Below are positions 15,705-24,557 of a stretch of 32,202 bases of DNA, piece after piece. Below the pieces are notes generated by a model. The model had not been told where the DNA came from. It saw only the letters and a program-made list of their open reading frames with translations, and searched no databases. The stretch covers positions 11,367-43,568 of the forward strand of contig PBWI01000084.1 in NCBI GenBank assembly GCA_002728195.1. The letters run 5' to 3'. The translations under genes were made by a program, and so were the position numbers. This stretch comes from Chloroflexota bacterium (lineage in GTDB: Bacteria; Chloroflexota; Dehalococcoidia; Lucifugimonadales; UBA826). Numbering within the stretch: position 1 is the stretch's first letter; each line of letters starts with the position of its first letter.

Positions 15705-16372
15705 CTTTTTGCCCACCTCTCCCCTTGGTCTTCTAGGGACGGTTTTTCATGACGGCCTACTTGATCCCAGTCTGCCGTTGAACCTTTTATGGGATCATGT
15801 CCTCTGTCTGTTAGTTGCGGTCTGAACCATGTGCTTGGCTTTTTTTCCGCGGCCTTGAGCTGGTCTACGTTAATTACAAGATCACTTCTGCGGTATTTTC
15901 CTTCCTCAAAACCGCTGCCCATATGTAGCGCATCGTATGGACAGGCTTCAACGCAAAGCCCACAAAACATACAGCGTCCAATGTCGATATCGAACACATC
16001 AATGTCATAGCTTTGGCCTTCTTGCTGATTTACACCGCTAGTTCCTGTAACAATTTTTATTATTCCCAGTGGGCAGTATTTTGCGCAGCTTGCACATCCA
16101 GTACATCTTCGGTCATACCATGCAAACTCTTCCCCTCTGAAATTGGCGTGCTGCGGCATTCGATCCACTAATGTCTCAAGTCCTAGCAGGGATCTTAAGG
16201 TTTTAATCGGATGAGTTGCTATAAAGGAAATTGGGTTTTGGTCATCTACTTTAGCGAGATCAAATGGGCTGGCCCTTCTGTTTGGGTACTGAACTATATT
16301 AAATTGACGACTTGGGGACACCAAATTTTTCATGGTGATGCCAAGTCCCTTAAACAAACCTAATCCGTACAT
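15701..16372 (-). CDS. nuoI: Complex I ferredoxin-like subunit NuoI
   Basis: A 223-residue peripheral subunit with two 4Fe-4S clusters (N6a and N6b) that pass electrons to NuoB. The cysteine motifs are C90-x2-C93-x2-C96-x3-C100 (CTGCASCAKYCP) and C134-x2-C137-x2-C140-x3-C144 (CMFCGLCVEACP). The protein is longer than the E. coli subunit (about 180), with a polar C-terminal tail after residue 170. The N-terminal GLGITMKNL amphipathic stretch fits membrane-surface contact. The start is ATG at 16372, one base after the nuoH stop; the end overlaps nuoJ. Confidence 0.96.
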   Translation of the reverse strand: MYGLGLFKGLGITMKNLVSPSRQFNIVQYPNRRASPFDLAKVDDQNPISFIATHPIKTLRSLLGLETLVDRMPQHANFRGEEFAWYDRRCTGCASCAKYCPLGIIKIVTGTSGVNQQEGQSYDIDVFDIDIGRCMFCGLCVEACPYDALHMGSGFEEGKYRRSDLVINVDQLKAAEKKPSTWFRPQLTDRGHDPIKGSTADWDQVGRHEKPSLEDQGERWAKR

Positions 16373-16373
16373 A

Positions 16374-17624
16374 TTAATCCCCTCCTATCCCCATATTGGC
16401 TAATGGAGATGCTGTGGGTTCTGGTCTGTGGTATTTTTTCTTCCCGACAAAATTGGCAAGGATAACGAATGCAATTATAGTCACCATCCAGTTAACAGCT
16501 GCCATTATAAGCATGTACTCCGTAGTTAATGATCCATCATCTTTTGTGTGGCCTAATTCCACAGCTACCATAAACTCCACTGCGACCAAAAAGATATTAA
16601 ACAATCCCAATCCGAATAATACTTTCCAAGCAAAGCCCATTATTTGATCGATTCGTAATCTAGGCCAAGTGGACCTGACCCATAAAAGGAGAAATATTAA
16701 TACAAACATTTTAATAGCGAACCATATGCCACCAGGCAAGAAATCGAACCCTTGAGATCCACCCAAAAACAAGGTGGTGACTATCGCTGCCGTGACTATC
16801 GGGGCCATAAACTCTGCTAGAAATAACACTGCGAATTTGATACCACTGTATTCAGTATTGTATCCCGAGCCTAGTTCGGATTCTGCTTCTATTTGGTCGA
16901 AGGGGGTCCGGCTCATTTCTGCTGTGGATGCTGCCATAAAGACAAAAAATCCCATAGGCATTACCAAAATGAACCATATCGATTGACTTTGTACTATTTG
17001 AGTCATTGCCAAAGACCCTGATAATAGAAGAACGCTGGTGATACCAAGTGCCATGGGTATCTCATAACTTATTAACATTGCTGCGCCTCGCATGGAACCC
17101 AAGATCGCATATTTGTTTCTCGAGCCCCATCCAGCCATAAAAATGGCTATTGAATTGACGGAAGTGACCCCAACAATAAAAAGTATTCCTATGTTTAGAT
17201 TACTAAGTAAGGCATCGTCCCTCAGATAGGTTCCAAAAGGAATAACGATCATGATCATTAATGTCGGCGCTAATAGCGCTATGGGAGCTAAGGTAAACAC
17301 GGGTTTATCAGCCGCATCAGGTATTGTATCTTCCTTCATTATCAGTTTGAGTACATCAGCGAAAGGCTGAAATATGCCGAAAGGTCCGTTTCTGTTTGGA
17401 CCCCGCCTGACTTGGAATCTACCAATCATTCTCCGTTCAAACCAGGTGTAAAAGGCAGTCGCCATCACCATTACATTAATTATTAAAAATGAAATTGATA
17501 TTCCCGCTAAAAGAAATGCCACCCACCCAAAAGATTCTCCGAAACCCAACGATTGAATTAGATTGACAAATAAATCTTTTAAACTGTCGAAGCTGATGAA
17601 AAAAGCAGGTGTAGAGGCTATCAT
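16374..17624 (-). CDS. nuoH: Complex I membrane subunit NuoH
   Basis: A 416-residue membrane subunit that helps form the quinone chamber. Conserved pieces are FERRMIGRFQVRRGPNR and GIFQPFADVLKL in the first loop, SEIPMAL-like SYEIPMAL, AEMSRTPFDQIEAESELGSG with the key loop glutamates, and WVRSTWPRLRIDQIMGFAWK near the end. It is longer than E. coli NuoH (about 325). The added length is mainly an extra hydrophobic N-terminal segment and a C-terminal segment with two further helices (about 340-395). The ATG at 17624 overlaps the nuoD stop (ATGA). Confidence 0.96.
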   Translation of the reverse strand: MIASTPAFFISFDSLKDLFVNLIQSLGFGESFGWVAFLLAGISISFLIINVMVMATAFYTWFERRMIGRFQVRRGPNRNGPFGIFQPFADVLKLIMKEDTIPDAADKPVFTLAPIALLAPTLMIMIVIPFGTYLRDDALLSNLNIGILFIVGVTSVNSIAIFMAGWGSRNKYAILGSMRGAAMLISYEIPMALGITSVLLLSGSLAMTQIVQSQSIWFILVMPMGFFVFMAASTAEMSRTPFDQIEAESELGSGYNTEYSGIKFAVLFLAEFMAPIVTAAIVTTLFLGGSQGFDFLPGGIWFAIKMFVLIFLLLWVRSTWPRLRIDQIMGFAWKVLFGLGLFNIFLVAVEFMVAVELGHTKDDGSLTTEYMLIMAAVNWMVTIIAFVILANFVGKKKYHRPEPTASPLANMGIGGD

Positions 17625-18727
17625 CTGTCGACCTCTCCTAGCACTATGTCAATGGATCCGAGGATGATTATCAAATCTCCCATTTTCCAGCCCGTTAGCA
17701 TATCTTTTAGAGGGGTAAGGTTAATGAAAGAAGGAGCTCTTACCTTACACCGGTAAGGAGAAATTCCACCATCACTCACCATATAAAAACCAAGTTCCCC
17801 TTTTGGTCCTTCAACTGATGAATATGTTTCTCCAACTGGCGGCCTAATGAAATAAGGGGTTTCAGTTCTCACTGGGCCGGGCTCTATCTGCTCTATACAT
17901 TGAGATATTATTTTGATACTCTCCCGCATTTCTTGAAGGCGAACATAGTACCGATCGTAAGTATCTCCAGAATTTCCAATTGGTACATCGAATTTAACTC
18001 TGTCATATACTTCGTAAGGATTGGCTTTCCTTAGATCCCATTTCACGCTAGCGGCCCTTAGAACAGGTCCGGTAACTCCTGAGTCAACTGCCTGTGTATC
18101 AGATAGCAAACCTACACCTATGGTTCTAGCAAGGACGATTTCATTGGTTGTGATGAGGCTTTCCAATTCATCCAAGTAATTTGGGAAGTCCGATATCAAT
18201 GTATTCAGGGAATTCCAGAAGTCATCAGGAGCATCTTGGAATACGCCACCGGGTCTCATGTAACTCAATGTGATCCTTGCTCCGCAAAGCATTTCAAATA
18301 GGTCCAAGATTCGTTCTCTTTCGCGAAAACAATATACCAACGGGGTAGCTAGTGCCCCTAAGTCATTTAGGAGGAATCCTGTGGCCATGAGATGACTGGC
18401 AATTCTTTGCAATTCAACACTTATGACTCGAATGTACTGTGCTCTTTCTGGAACATCGATGCCAGCTAATTTCTCTACAGTTCTCACGTAGGCCAAATTA
18501 TTAGACATACTTGCAACATAATCCATCCGATCTGTGAGAGTTACTATTTGAACATAGTTTCTGGATTCTGCTAGTTTTTCAGTTCCTCTGTGTAAGTAAC
18601 CAAATACTGGTTCTACGTCTATGATCTCTTCCCCATCAAAAGTTACGCGAAGTCTAAACACTCCATGAGTACTAGGATGTTGGGGTCCTAAATTTATTGT
18701 TACCGGTTCAGTTCGTATGGTTGACAT
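17621..18727 (-). CDS. nuoD: Complex I 49-kDa-type subunit NuoD
   Basis: A 368-residue peripheral subunit that forms the quinone site together with NuoB and NuoH. It starts with the invariant NLGPQHPSTHGVFRL and carries GYLHRGTEKLAE, then VLCGAR-like MLCGARIT and SYMRPGGV. The C-terminal end holds the DLIIILGSIDIVLGEVDR pattern. The first HPSTHG histidines are those that face the quinone headgroup. NuoC and NuoD are separate here, unlike the E. coli fusion. The start is ATG at 18727, four bases after the nuoC stop. Confidence 0.97.
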   Translation of the reverse strand: MSTIRTEPVTINLGPQHPSTHGVFRLRVTFDGEEIIDVEPVFGYLHRGTEKLAESRNYVQIVTLTDRMDYVASMSNNLAYVRTVEKLAGIDVPERAQYIRVISVELQRIASHLMATGFLLNDLGALATPLVYCFRERERILDLFEMLCGARITLSYMRPGGVFQDAPDDFWNSLNTLISDFPNYLDELESLITTNEIVLARTIGVGLLSDTQAVDSGVTGPVLRAASVKWDLRKANPYEVYDRVKFDVPIGNSGDTYDRYYVRLQEMRESIKIISQCIEQIEPGPVRTETPYFIRPPVGETYSSVEGPKGELGFYMVSDGGISPYRCKVRAPSFINLTPLKDMLTGWKMGDLIIILGSIDIVLGEVDR

Positions 18728-18731
18728 AGAG

Positions 18732-19175
18732 TTAGCCTATAAAATCCTTCCGTAAAGGATGTCCGTCAAATCCTTCCCATAGCAGTATTCTTTTGAGGTT
18801 TGGATGGTTTTTGAATTCTATTCCCATCAAATCCCAAATTTCTCTTTCTTGAAGGTCTGCTGCTTGCCAAATATCTGATACCGAGTCAATAGATGGGTTT
18901 TCCCTTCCATTGCATTTAACCTTTATCACACATGATTGATTTTTTCTGAGGGAGGCTAGGTGATAGACGACTTCAAAATACTCAATGTAATCAACTGCAC
19001 TTATTGCCGTTAGAAAGGAATAATCTAATCCATCAGGGTCTTTAAGGATTTCGCATACTTCATGTATCTTTTCCAGAGGTACCCAAGCAGCGGTTTCGTC
19101 CGAGTAGAGAACCGCGTCCTTCGACGCGTCACCTATCGATTTTGAAATTTCGTCACCAGTGATAATTTTAGTCAA
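18732..19175 (-). CDS. nuoC: Complex I 30-kDa-type subunit NuoC
   Basis: A 147-residue peripheral subunit of the hydrophilic arm. It has LTAISAVDYIEYFEVVYHL, the ISDIW-like DSVSDIWQAADLQEREIWD stretch (normally S-V-x-x-x-W-x-x-A-x-W-x-E-R-E-x-x-D), the MGIEFKNHPNLKRIL motif and the terminal WEGFDGHPLRKDF. It is on the short side for the family (often 160-200) but ends normally. The start is ATG at 19175, two bases after the nuoB stop. It is a stand-alone gene next to nuoD. Confidence 0.95.
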   Translation of the reverse strand: MTKIITGDEISKSIGDASKDAVLYSDETAAWVPLEKIHEVCEILKDPDGLDYSFLTAISAVDYIEYFEVVYHLASLRKNQSCVIKVKCNGRENPSIDSVSDIWQAADLQEREIWDLMGIEFKNHPNLKRILLWEGFDGHPLRKDFIG

Positions 19176-19177
19176 AA

Positions 19178-19795
19178 TTACCCTCTATTTTTTACAGAGT
19201 AACGTTTGATTTTTTCGTGGAGCTGCATAATCCCATACAAAAGAGCATCAGGTCGTGGAGGGCACCCTGGAACATACACGTCAACAGGTATAATGTGATT
19301 TACGCCTGGGACCACGCTATAAGACCCATAATATGGTCCGCCGCTTGTAGCGCATACACCCATAGAAATCACCCATTTGGGGTCAGCCATTTGCTCGTAA
19401 ACCCTTTCAATAGCTGGGGCCATTTTCCATGTCACAGTGCCAGCTATGATCATAAGGTCTGCCTGTCGTGGGGAGGGCCTGAATACTTCCATTCCAAAGC
19501 GAGACAAGTCGAATCTTGACATGGCACTAGCCATCATTTCAAAAGCGCAACAGGCGAGGCCAAATGATAGAGGCCAGACTGCAGACTTGCGCCCCCAATT
19601 CACTAATGCATCTACAGAAGTTACCGCTATGTTTCTACTTATATCATCGGGGACCTCAATCAAAGGCTCAGACAATGGCTCAAGGTGGGTAGCTTTTAGC
19701 TCGTTAACGTAATTTCCTTCCTCTCTGTCCAGATCCCAGGTTTTATCATGCAAGGGAATTATCAAAGAACTTTCAGTGTTGTTTGTATTTACCAT
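19178..19795 (-). CDS. nuoB: Complex I 20-kDa-type subunit NuoB (N2 cluster)
   Basis: A 205-residue subunit that binds the terminal 4Fe-4S cluster N2. The ligands are C82-C83 (LACCAFEM), C148 ([10 protein letters not shown]) and C178 (VPGCPPRPD). The [18 protein letters not shown] motif is typical. The N-terminal 50 residues are polar and longer than in many homologues. I prefer ATG at 19795, eight bases beyond the nuoA stop, over a TTG at 19816 that would overlap nuoA by 14 bases. GGAG at the nuoA end could serve either start. Confidence 0.96.
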   Translation of the reverse strand: MVNTNNTESSLIIPLHDKTWDLDREEGNYVNELKATHLEPLSEPLIEVPDDISRNIAVTSVDALVNWGRKSAVWPLSFGLACCAFEMMASAMSRFDLSRFGMEVFRPSPRQADLMIIAGTVTWKMAPAIERVYEQMADPKWVISMGVCATSGGPYYGSYSVVPGVNHIIPVDVYVPGCPPRPDALLYGIMQLHEKIKRYSVKNRG

Positions 19796-19802
19796 ATTTG
19801 AA

Positions 19803-20207
19803 CTAACTCCACTCAAGTGAGCCTTTTTTCCAAGCGTAAACCCATCCTAAGACCAATATACCGATAAATACGGACATTTCTGCTAAAACAAATAACCCAA
19901 AGGTGGTTGACATCGTGCCGAAAGACGCAGCCCATGGAAATAAGAAAACTACTTCAACATCAAATATTACGAAAAGCAAAGCTATACTATAGTAGCGAAA
20001 ATTAAACTGACTCCATCTTTCCGTTATCGTTTCAAATCCACATTCATAGATGCTGTTTTTTATGAAAGATGGTTTGTTCGGCCTGACTTTCAGGACGGAT
20101 AAAGCCCACCCTATCAATAACATACTGGTGGGAACCACAACAGCAAGGGCTGCAAATATGGCAATTACACCGTATTGTGTGAAATATTCACCTGCTGGAT
20201 CAGCCAT
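19803..20207 (-). CDS. nuoA: Complex I membrane subunit NuoA
   Basis: A 134-residue subunit with three membrane helices. The conserved loop reads [42 protein letters not shown] in order: a YECG motif, an F-R-x-Y-[YF] motif, and the FDVE motif, whose aspartate and glutamate lie at the start of helix 2. It opens the operon. The start is ATG at 20207 with a weak GGTG upstream. A candidate promoter lies at 20291-20320, giving a leader of about 75 bases. Confidence 0.96.
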   Translation of the reverse strand: MADPAGEYFTQYGVIAIFAALAVVVPTSMLLIGWALSVLKVRPNKPSFIKNSIYECGFETITERWSQFNFRYYSIALLFVIFDVEVVFLFPWAASFGTMSTTFGLFVLAEMSVFIGILVLGWVYAWKKGSLEWS

Positions 20208-20290
20208 GATTTACACCGTTACTTATGAGAACTGGTAATAGTTGCGATAGATTAAAGATCCCCCACTTGTTCGCTGCAATTCCATGCGAA

Positions 20291-20320
20291 AATATAGCAC
20301 AACGTTCTTTTTGCTAGCAA
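20291..20320 (-). promoter_or_regulatory. Candidate nuo operon promoter
   Basis: On the minus strand, TTGCTA (20320-20315) and TATATT (20296-20291) are 18 bases apart. The predicted start is near 20284. This is the best promoter-like pair I see in the 276-base divergent region 20208-20483. For the plus-strand gene, TATATA at 20419-20424 is a possible -10 element, but its -35 is poor. No riboswitch or other structure was recognised in this gap. Confidence 0.45.
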
Positions 20321-20483
20321 GTGAAAAAACGCACAAACAACCGCTCGTAATTGTTCATATGCAGACGACAAATTCTGTAAACTGCAACTGTCAAATATTT
20401 GATTGCGGCTAAAGAAACTATATAGAAAGACGTTTAGGCAAATGATTGAGGATTTGAATCAGGGTGTAATTTGAGAGTAGCTT

Positions 20484-21527
20484 TTGAGTGATGGTCTTGC
20501 ATCGAAACCAGAAATCCCTTCGGTTCTAATACGATACCAAGACATTTTAGAGCCGGCATTAAAGAATACAGTTTCAGATAATTCTTCCTTTATTTACGAC
20601 ATGTTGAGGTATTGCATGGGATGGTCAGATGTTAAGGGGGAACCGTGTGACATGGAGAAAGGGAAAGGTATACGACCTTCATTGTGCCTTTTTACATGCG
20701 ATGCTTTAGGCGGTGATGTTGAAAAAGCCGTCCCAGCAGCAGTGTCCCTGGAATTAATACATAACTTTTCACTAATACACGATGAAATACAAGATTTTGA
20801 TGAAATGCGACACCACAGACCTACATTATGGACTGTTTGGGGTGTACCCAAGGCATTGGTAGCGGGGAATGTTATGCGGGTTTTAGCTGAAAGGTCTATG
20901 TCATGTATGGAATTTACAGATGCTAAATTGATTTCTCAATCCTCCTTAATTCTCTCAGAGGCTTGTCTTCAGATGATTGAAGGACAATACATGGATATAT
21001 CATTTGAAGGGGGTGGCAGGATAAGCGTAGATCAATACATGGAAATGATTTCTCGTAAGACTGGAGCCCTTCTAAGGTCTTCAGTTCATTTGGGGGCTCT
21101 TCTTGCTTCTAGGAGTGATGAGGTATCAAATTTATTTAGGCGGGTTGGGGTCGCCCTTGGTTTCATGTTTCAAATTCGAGACGATATATTAGGAACCTGG
21201 GGAGAAAGTGAAGCCACAGGAAAACCAGTAGGGGCTGACATAAGGAGGAGGAAGAACACTTTGCCCATTATTCATGCAAGAGAGGCTAAGTCAGGATTGT
21301 ACGATAAAGAAATATCTAAACTATATTCATTAGCATCGTTAAGTGATGATGAGACGCTGCGGGTGTTGGAAATTTTGGATGAGACTGAAGCTATGGGATA
21401 CTGCCAAGGGCTTGTAGAACATTATGCATTACAGGTGAATAGATATATAGAGTCGGTAGGATTTAGTGAAAAGTCGAATAAGGACTTTAAAAAATTGATA
21501 GATTTTTTAGTGACTCGAAACTATTAA
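20484..21527 (+). CDS. Polyprenyl diphosphate synthase (trans-isoprenyl)
   Basis: A 347-residue enzyme that condenses isopentenyl diphosphate with an allylic diphosphate to make farnesyl, geranylgeranyl or longer chains for quinones or carotenoids. The substrate region KGKGIRPSLCLF (59-70) has G-[KR]-x-x-R-P. The first Asp-rich motif is D100-E-I-Q-D104, with DE in place of the usual DD. The second is D233-D234-I-L-G (RDDILGTWG), lacking the usual fifth Asp, as in many actinobacterial and Chloroflexota members. RKTGAL (191-196) carries the conserved K-T. Chain length cannot be told. The start is TTG at 20484, supported by GAGAG six bases upstream; no in-frame ATG is nearby. It is divergent from the nuo operon, which fits a quinone-chain role, though that is inference. 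Confidence 0.9.
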   Translation: MSDGLASKPEIPSVLIRYQDILEPALKNTVSDNSSFIYDMLRYCMGWSDVKGEPCDMEKGKGIRPSLCLFTCDALGGDVEKAVPAAVSLELIHNFSLIHDEIQDFDEMRHHRPTLWTVWGVPKALVAGNVMRVLAERSMSCMEFTDAKLISQSSLILSEACLQMIEGQYMDISFEGGGRISVDQYMEMISRKTGALLRSSVHLGALLASRSDEVSNLFRRVGVALGFMFQIRDDILGTWGESEATGKPVGADIRRRKNTLPIIHAREAKSGLYDKEISKLYSLASLSDDETLRVLEILDETEAMGYCQGLVEHYALQVNRYIESVGFSEKSNKDFKKLIDFLVTRNY

Positions 21528-21556
21528 GGAAGAGTTTTCTATGATCGATTATAATG

Positions 21557-21585
21557 TTGACTCTGACTAAAATACTGCGTATCAA
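21557..21585 (+). promoter_or_regulatory. Candidate promoter of the YjbQ-family gene
   Basis: TTGACT at 21557-21562 and TATCAA at 21580-21585 are 17 bases apart. The predicted start is near 21592, leaving a leader of about 19 bases that contains GAGGTGG, a good ribosome site for the ATG at 21611. Confidence 0.45.
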
Positions 21586-21610
21586 ATTGCGCTGCGAGGT
21601 GGATTGACAT

Positions 21611-22093
21611 ATGAGCGTTTCGCGCTCGGCGATGGAAGTATTTACAAACTATTTGAAAGTGCCTTCTAAATCGTCACCAGAATTTATTGACATCACAGAC
21701 GAAGTGTCTGGTTTTTTGAAAGAATCCGGTATCTCCGGGGGGATATTGGTGGTCTTTTCTAGACATACAACCTCCGCAATTGTAATACAAGAAAACGAAC
21801 CTCTTTTGCTGGAAGATTTCAAAGAAATGCTAGAAAATATTTCTTCACCGGATGCACAGTATAGACATAATGACTTCGATGTCAGGACAGTACACATGCA
21901 TGAGAATGAGTGTCCAAATGGACATTCCCATTGTCAACATTTGATGCTTGGTTCTAGTGAAACAGTACCTGTGGTAGAGGGGAAAATGGCACTGGGCGAA
22001 TGGCAAAGAATCTTTATGGTTGAACTTGATGGAATGAAAGGTGAAATGGTTGGGAGCAGGGAAGTTGTCGTTCAAATAATGGGTTTGTCGTAG
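21611..22093 (+). CDS. YjbQ/UPF0047-family protein
   Basis: A 160-residue soluble protein of the YjbQ (UPF0047) family, sometimes annotated as secondary thiamine-phosphate synthase from weak activity of the E. coli member. Family motifs are VFSRHTTSAIVIQENEP (H-T-[ST]-x-[AG]-x-x-x-N-E), an H-N-D/H-x-H-E-N-E-C-P-N-G-H-S-H-C-Q-H segment rich in likely metal-binding histidines, LGSSETVPVVEGKMALGEWQ, and VELDGMKGE. It is 20-25 residues longer than the E. coli protein. It has GAGGTGG before the ATG. The true cellular role is unclear. It lies between the prenyl synthase gene and the SUF operon, with its own promoter-like sequence. Confidence 0.88.
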   Translation: MSVSRSAMEVFTNYLKVPSKSSPEFIDITDEVSGFLKESGISGGILVVFSRHTTSAIVIQENEPLLLEDFKEMLENISSPDAQYRHNDFDVRTVHMHENECPNGHSHCQHLMLGSSETVPVVEGKMALGEWQRIFMVELDGMKGEMVGSREVVVQIMGLS

Positions 22094-22154
22094 AATATAT
22101 ATATAGCAGTGTGGTTTGGAAATTCCACTTAGTTTTAGCGCCTGTGTAATATCT

Positions 22155-22183
22155 TTGACCGCCTAATTCAGCAAATGTTATAT
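22155..22183 (+). promoter_or_regulatory. Candidate suf operon promoter
   Basis: TTGACC at 22155-22160 and TTATAT at 22178-22183 are 17 bases apart. The predicted start is near 22190, giving a leader of about 120 bases before sufB. An inverted repeat at 22193-22215 begins just after the predicted start. Confidence 0.5.
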
Positions 22184-22192
22184 TTAATTAAA

Positions 22193-22215
22193 TTGTTGAC
22201 TGATTAACTCAACAA
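22193..22215. promoter_or_regulatory. Inverted repeat, candidate operator of the suf operon
   Basis: TTGTTGA (22193-22199) and TCAACAA (22209-22215) are perfect inverted repeats with a 9-base spacer. The repeat lies next to the predicted transcript start of the suf operon, where a bound repressor would block initiation. The Rrf2 protein encoded in the same operon is the obvious candidate ligand, by inference. It does not match the E. coli IscR consensus. A weak RNA hairpin in the leader is an alternative reading. Confidence 0.35.
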
Positions 22216-22310
22216 AATGAACCATTTTCCTTAATAGAAGCTGGAGTGATTGCTGGTGAATTCATCATATATTTTGATTATTAAGGAAAATACTTAAGGA
22301 GAGGTCTTGG

Positions 22311-23774
22311 ATGGCTGACCAAAAGGTTATATCTAGACAAACTGGAGTTGAGGATTCTCAATATAAATGGGGTTTTGAGTTCGATATTGAGTCTGATGTT
22401 GCTCCAAAAGGGTTGAGTGAAGATATTGTTCGTTTTATATCTGCGAAAAAGAAGGAACCAGAGTGGTTGTTGGAATGGCGGCTAAAAGCATTTCAACATT
22501 GGACTAATCAGGGAGACGAAGCTGCTCCAAAGTGGGCCCAGGTTAAGTTTGAGGAAATCGATTTCCAAGACATCATATATTATGCTGCGCCGAAATCGAG
22601 TGATGATGCTCCAAAAAGCTTGGATGAAGTTGATCCTGAACTTCTCGAGGCGTTTGATAAATTGGGTATTCCGCTTGAAGAGCAAAAGAAATTATCCGGG
22701 GTCGCCGTAGATGCCGTACTGGACAGTGTTTCAGTTGCTACCACATATCAGGACATGTTGGAAAAGGCAGGTGTAATATTCTGTCCAATTAGTGAAGCAG
22801 TCCAAAAGTATCCAGAGCTTGTACAAAAATATTTAGGCTCGGTAGTACCTTACAGTGACAATTTCTACGCTACGCTCAACTCTGCCGTCTTTAGTGACGG
22901 GTCTTTTTGCTATGTACCACCAGGGGTCCGTTGTCCTATAGAACTAATGACGTATTTTAGGATTAATGAGGCTGACTCAGGTCAATTTGAAAGAACTTTG
23001 ATTGTTGCTGATGAAGGTAGTTATGTTAGTTATTTAGAAGGCTGTACAGCCCCAATGCGAAAAAGTCATCAGTTGCATGCTGCGGTCGTTGAATTGGTCG
23101 CATTGAAAGATGCAGAAATAAAATACTCGACCCTGCAAAACTGGTATCCAGGGGATAAAAATGGTGAAGGGGGAGTATTCAATTTTGTTACTAAACGAGG
23201 AGCAGCCAGAGGGGAAAATTCCAAAATATCATGGACTCAGGTTGAGACTGGGTCAGCCATAACATGGAAATACCCGAGCGTAATTCTTCAAGGAGATAAT
23301 TCTGTAGGTGAGTTTTACTCAGTCGCTTTGGTGAATAACTACCAACAAGCTGACACTGGTACTAAGATGATACATGTCGGTAAGAATACCAAAAGTACCA
23401 TTATCGCTAAGGGAATATCTGCAGGAAAGGCCGAAAATACATATAGAGGTCAAGTTTCTATATTGCCGGGTGCCGATAATGCTAGAAACTTCACCCAATG
23501 TGATTCTTTGTTGATTGGGGATGAATGCGGAGCACACACAGTTCCTTATATAGAGGTTCGTAATCCAACGGCGCAAATGGGGCATGAGGCAACCACATCT
23601 AAAGTAAATGATGATCAACTTTTCTATCTTCAACAAAGAGGAATAGATCTGGAAGAATCAAATTACATGATAATCAATGGGTTTTGCCGTGGAATTTTTA
23701 AGGAGCTTCCATTCGAATTCGCTATGGAAGCCTCACAATTGTTGAGAGTAAGTTTGGAGGGTACGGTAGGTTAA
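22311..23774 (+). CDS. sufB: Fe-S cluster assembly scaffold SufB
   Basis: A 487-residue core subunit of the SufBCD scaffold, which assembles Fe-S clusters in the cytoplasm. Typical pieces are [48 protein letters not shown], the [20 protein letters not shown] segment with the conserved cysteine region, and the C-terminal [20 protein letters not shown] and GFCRGIF. Length matches E. coli SufB (495). AAGGAGAGG lies six bases before the ATG, a strong ribosome site. It is first in the operon; sufC starts directly after its stop (TAAATG). Confidence 0.97.
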   Translation: MADQKVISRQTGVEDSQYKWGFEFDIESDVAPKGLSEDIVRFISAKKKEPEWLLEWRLKAFQHWTNQGDEAAPKWAQVKFEEIDFQDIIYYAAPKSSDDAPKSLDEVDPELLEAFDKLGIPLEEQKKLSGVAVDAVLDSVSVATTYQDMLEKAGVIFCPISEAVQKYPELVQKYLGSVVPYSDNFYATLNSAVFSDGSFCYVPPGVRCPIELMTYFRINEADSGQFERTLIVADEGSYVSYLEGCTAPMRKSHQLHAAVVELVALKDAEIKYSTLQNWYPGDKNGEGGVFNFVTKRGAARGENSKISWTQVETGSAITWKYPSVILQGDNSVGEFYSVALVNNYQQADTGTKMIHVGKNTKSTIIAKGISAGKAENTYRGQVSILPGADNARNFTQCDSLLIGDECGAHTVPYIEVRNPTAQMGHEATTSKVNDDQLFYLQQRGIDLEESNYMIINGFCRGIFKELPFEFAMEASQLLRVSLEGTVG

Positions 23775-24557
23775 ATGTCAAAGATCGATAAATTAATTGA
23801 AGTCAAGGATCTTCGTGTATCTGTTGAAGATACAGAGATACTTAAAGGGATAAACTTAAATATTGGTGAAGGAGAAGTCCATGCCATTATGGGGCCAAAC
23901 GGCTCCGGTAAAAGTACTCTTGCAAATGTTATTGCAGGTAGGCCAGGCTACACAGTCACGGGTGGAGATATTGTTTACAAAGGAGAAAGCTTACTTGAGG
24001 TAGATCCTGAAATAAGGGCAAGGGCAGGAATATTTCTTGCTTTTCAATACCCAGTAGAGTTGCCTGGTGTCAGGACTTGGCAATTTTTAAAATCTGCAAT
24101 CGATGCTGTCCGTAAAGAAAATGGTAAAGATGAACTCAGTGTAAGGGAATTTGATCAGCTTCTTGAGGAAAAACGAAAGCTCGTTGAAATGGACCCTGAC
24201 CTTGTCAAAAGGTCAGTAAATGAAGGGTTTTCCGGAGGTGAAAAAAAGCGTAATGAAATTCTTCAATTGGCTCTTTTAGACCCTTCTTTAGCGCTTCTAG
24301 ATGAAACAGATTCTGGTCTGGATATAGATGCTCTTAGGATAGTCTCTCATGGAGTCAACATCTTCAAGGGGCCTGAGAAATCTGTTTTGATCGTAACTCA
24401 CTATCAGCGTATTTTAGATTACATCACGCCAGATTATGTGCATGTTTTGGTGGATGGTCGAATAGTGAGATCGGGTGATAGCAAATTGGCATTGGAACTG
24501 GAAGAAAAAGGCTATGAATGGGTGAGAGGATCTATTGGTGAGGAGGTCAATTCCTGA
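23775..24557 (+). CDS. sufC: Fe-S cluster assembly ATPase SufC
   Basis: A 260-residue ABC-type ATPase that powers the SufBCD scaffold. Walker A is GPNGSGKST, the Q-loop lies in LAFQYPVELPG, the signature is FSGGEKKRNEI, which is diagnostic for SufC, and Walker B is LALLDETDSGLDIDAL with the SufC-specific T-D-S-G-L-D-I. The switch histidine is in IVTHYQRILDYI. The start is ATG directly after sufB; the stop overlaps the sufD start by one base (TGATG). Confidence 0.98.
   Translation: MSKIDKLIEVKDLRVSVEDTEILKGINLNIGEGEVHAIMGPNGSGKSTLANVIAGRPGYTVTGGDIVYKGESLLEVDPEIRARAGIFLAFQYPVELPGVRTWQFLKSAIDAVRKENGKDELSVREFDQLLEEKRKLVEMDPDLVKRSVNEGFSGGEKKRNEILQLALLDPSLALLDETDSGLDIDALRIVSHGVNIFKGPEKSVLIVTHYQRILDYITPDYVHVLVDGRIVRSGDSKLALELEEKGYEWVRGSIGEEVNS

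Noticed and set aside
22094-22154. GTGG...CCAC hairpin after the YjbQ-family gene
   Set aside because: A four-base stem with a ten-base loop is too weak to call a terminator.
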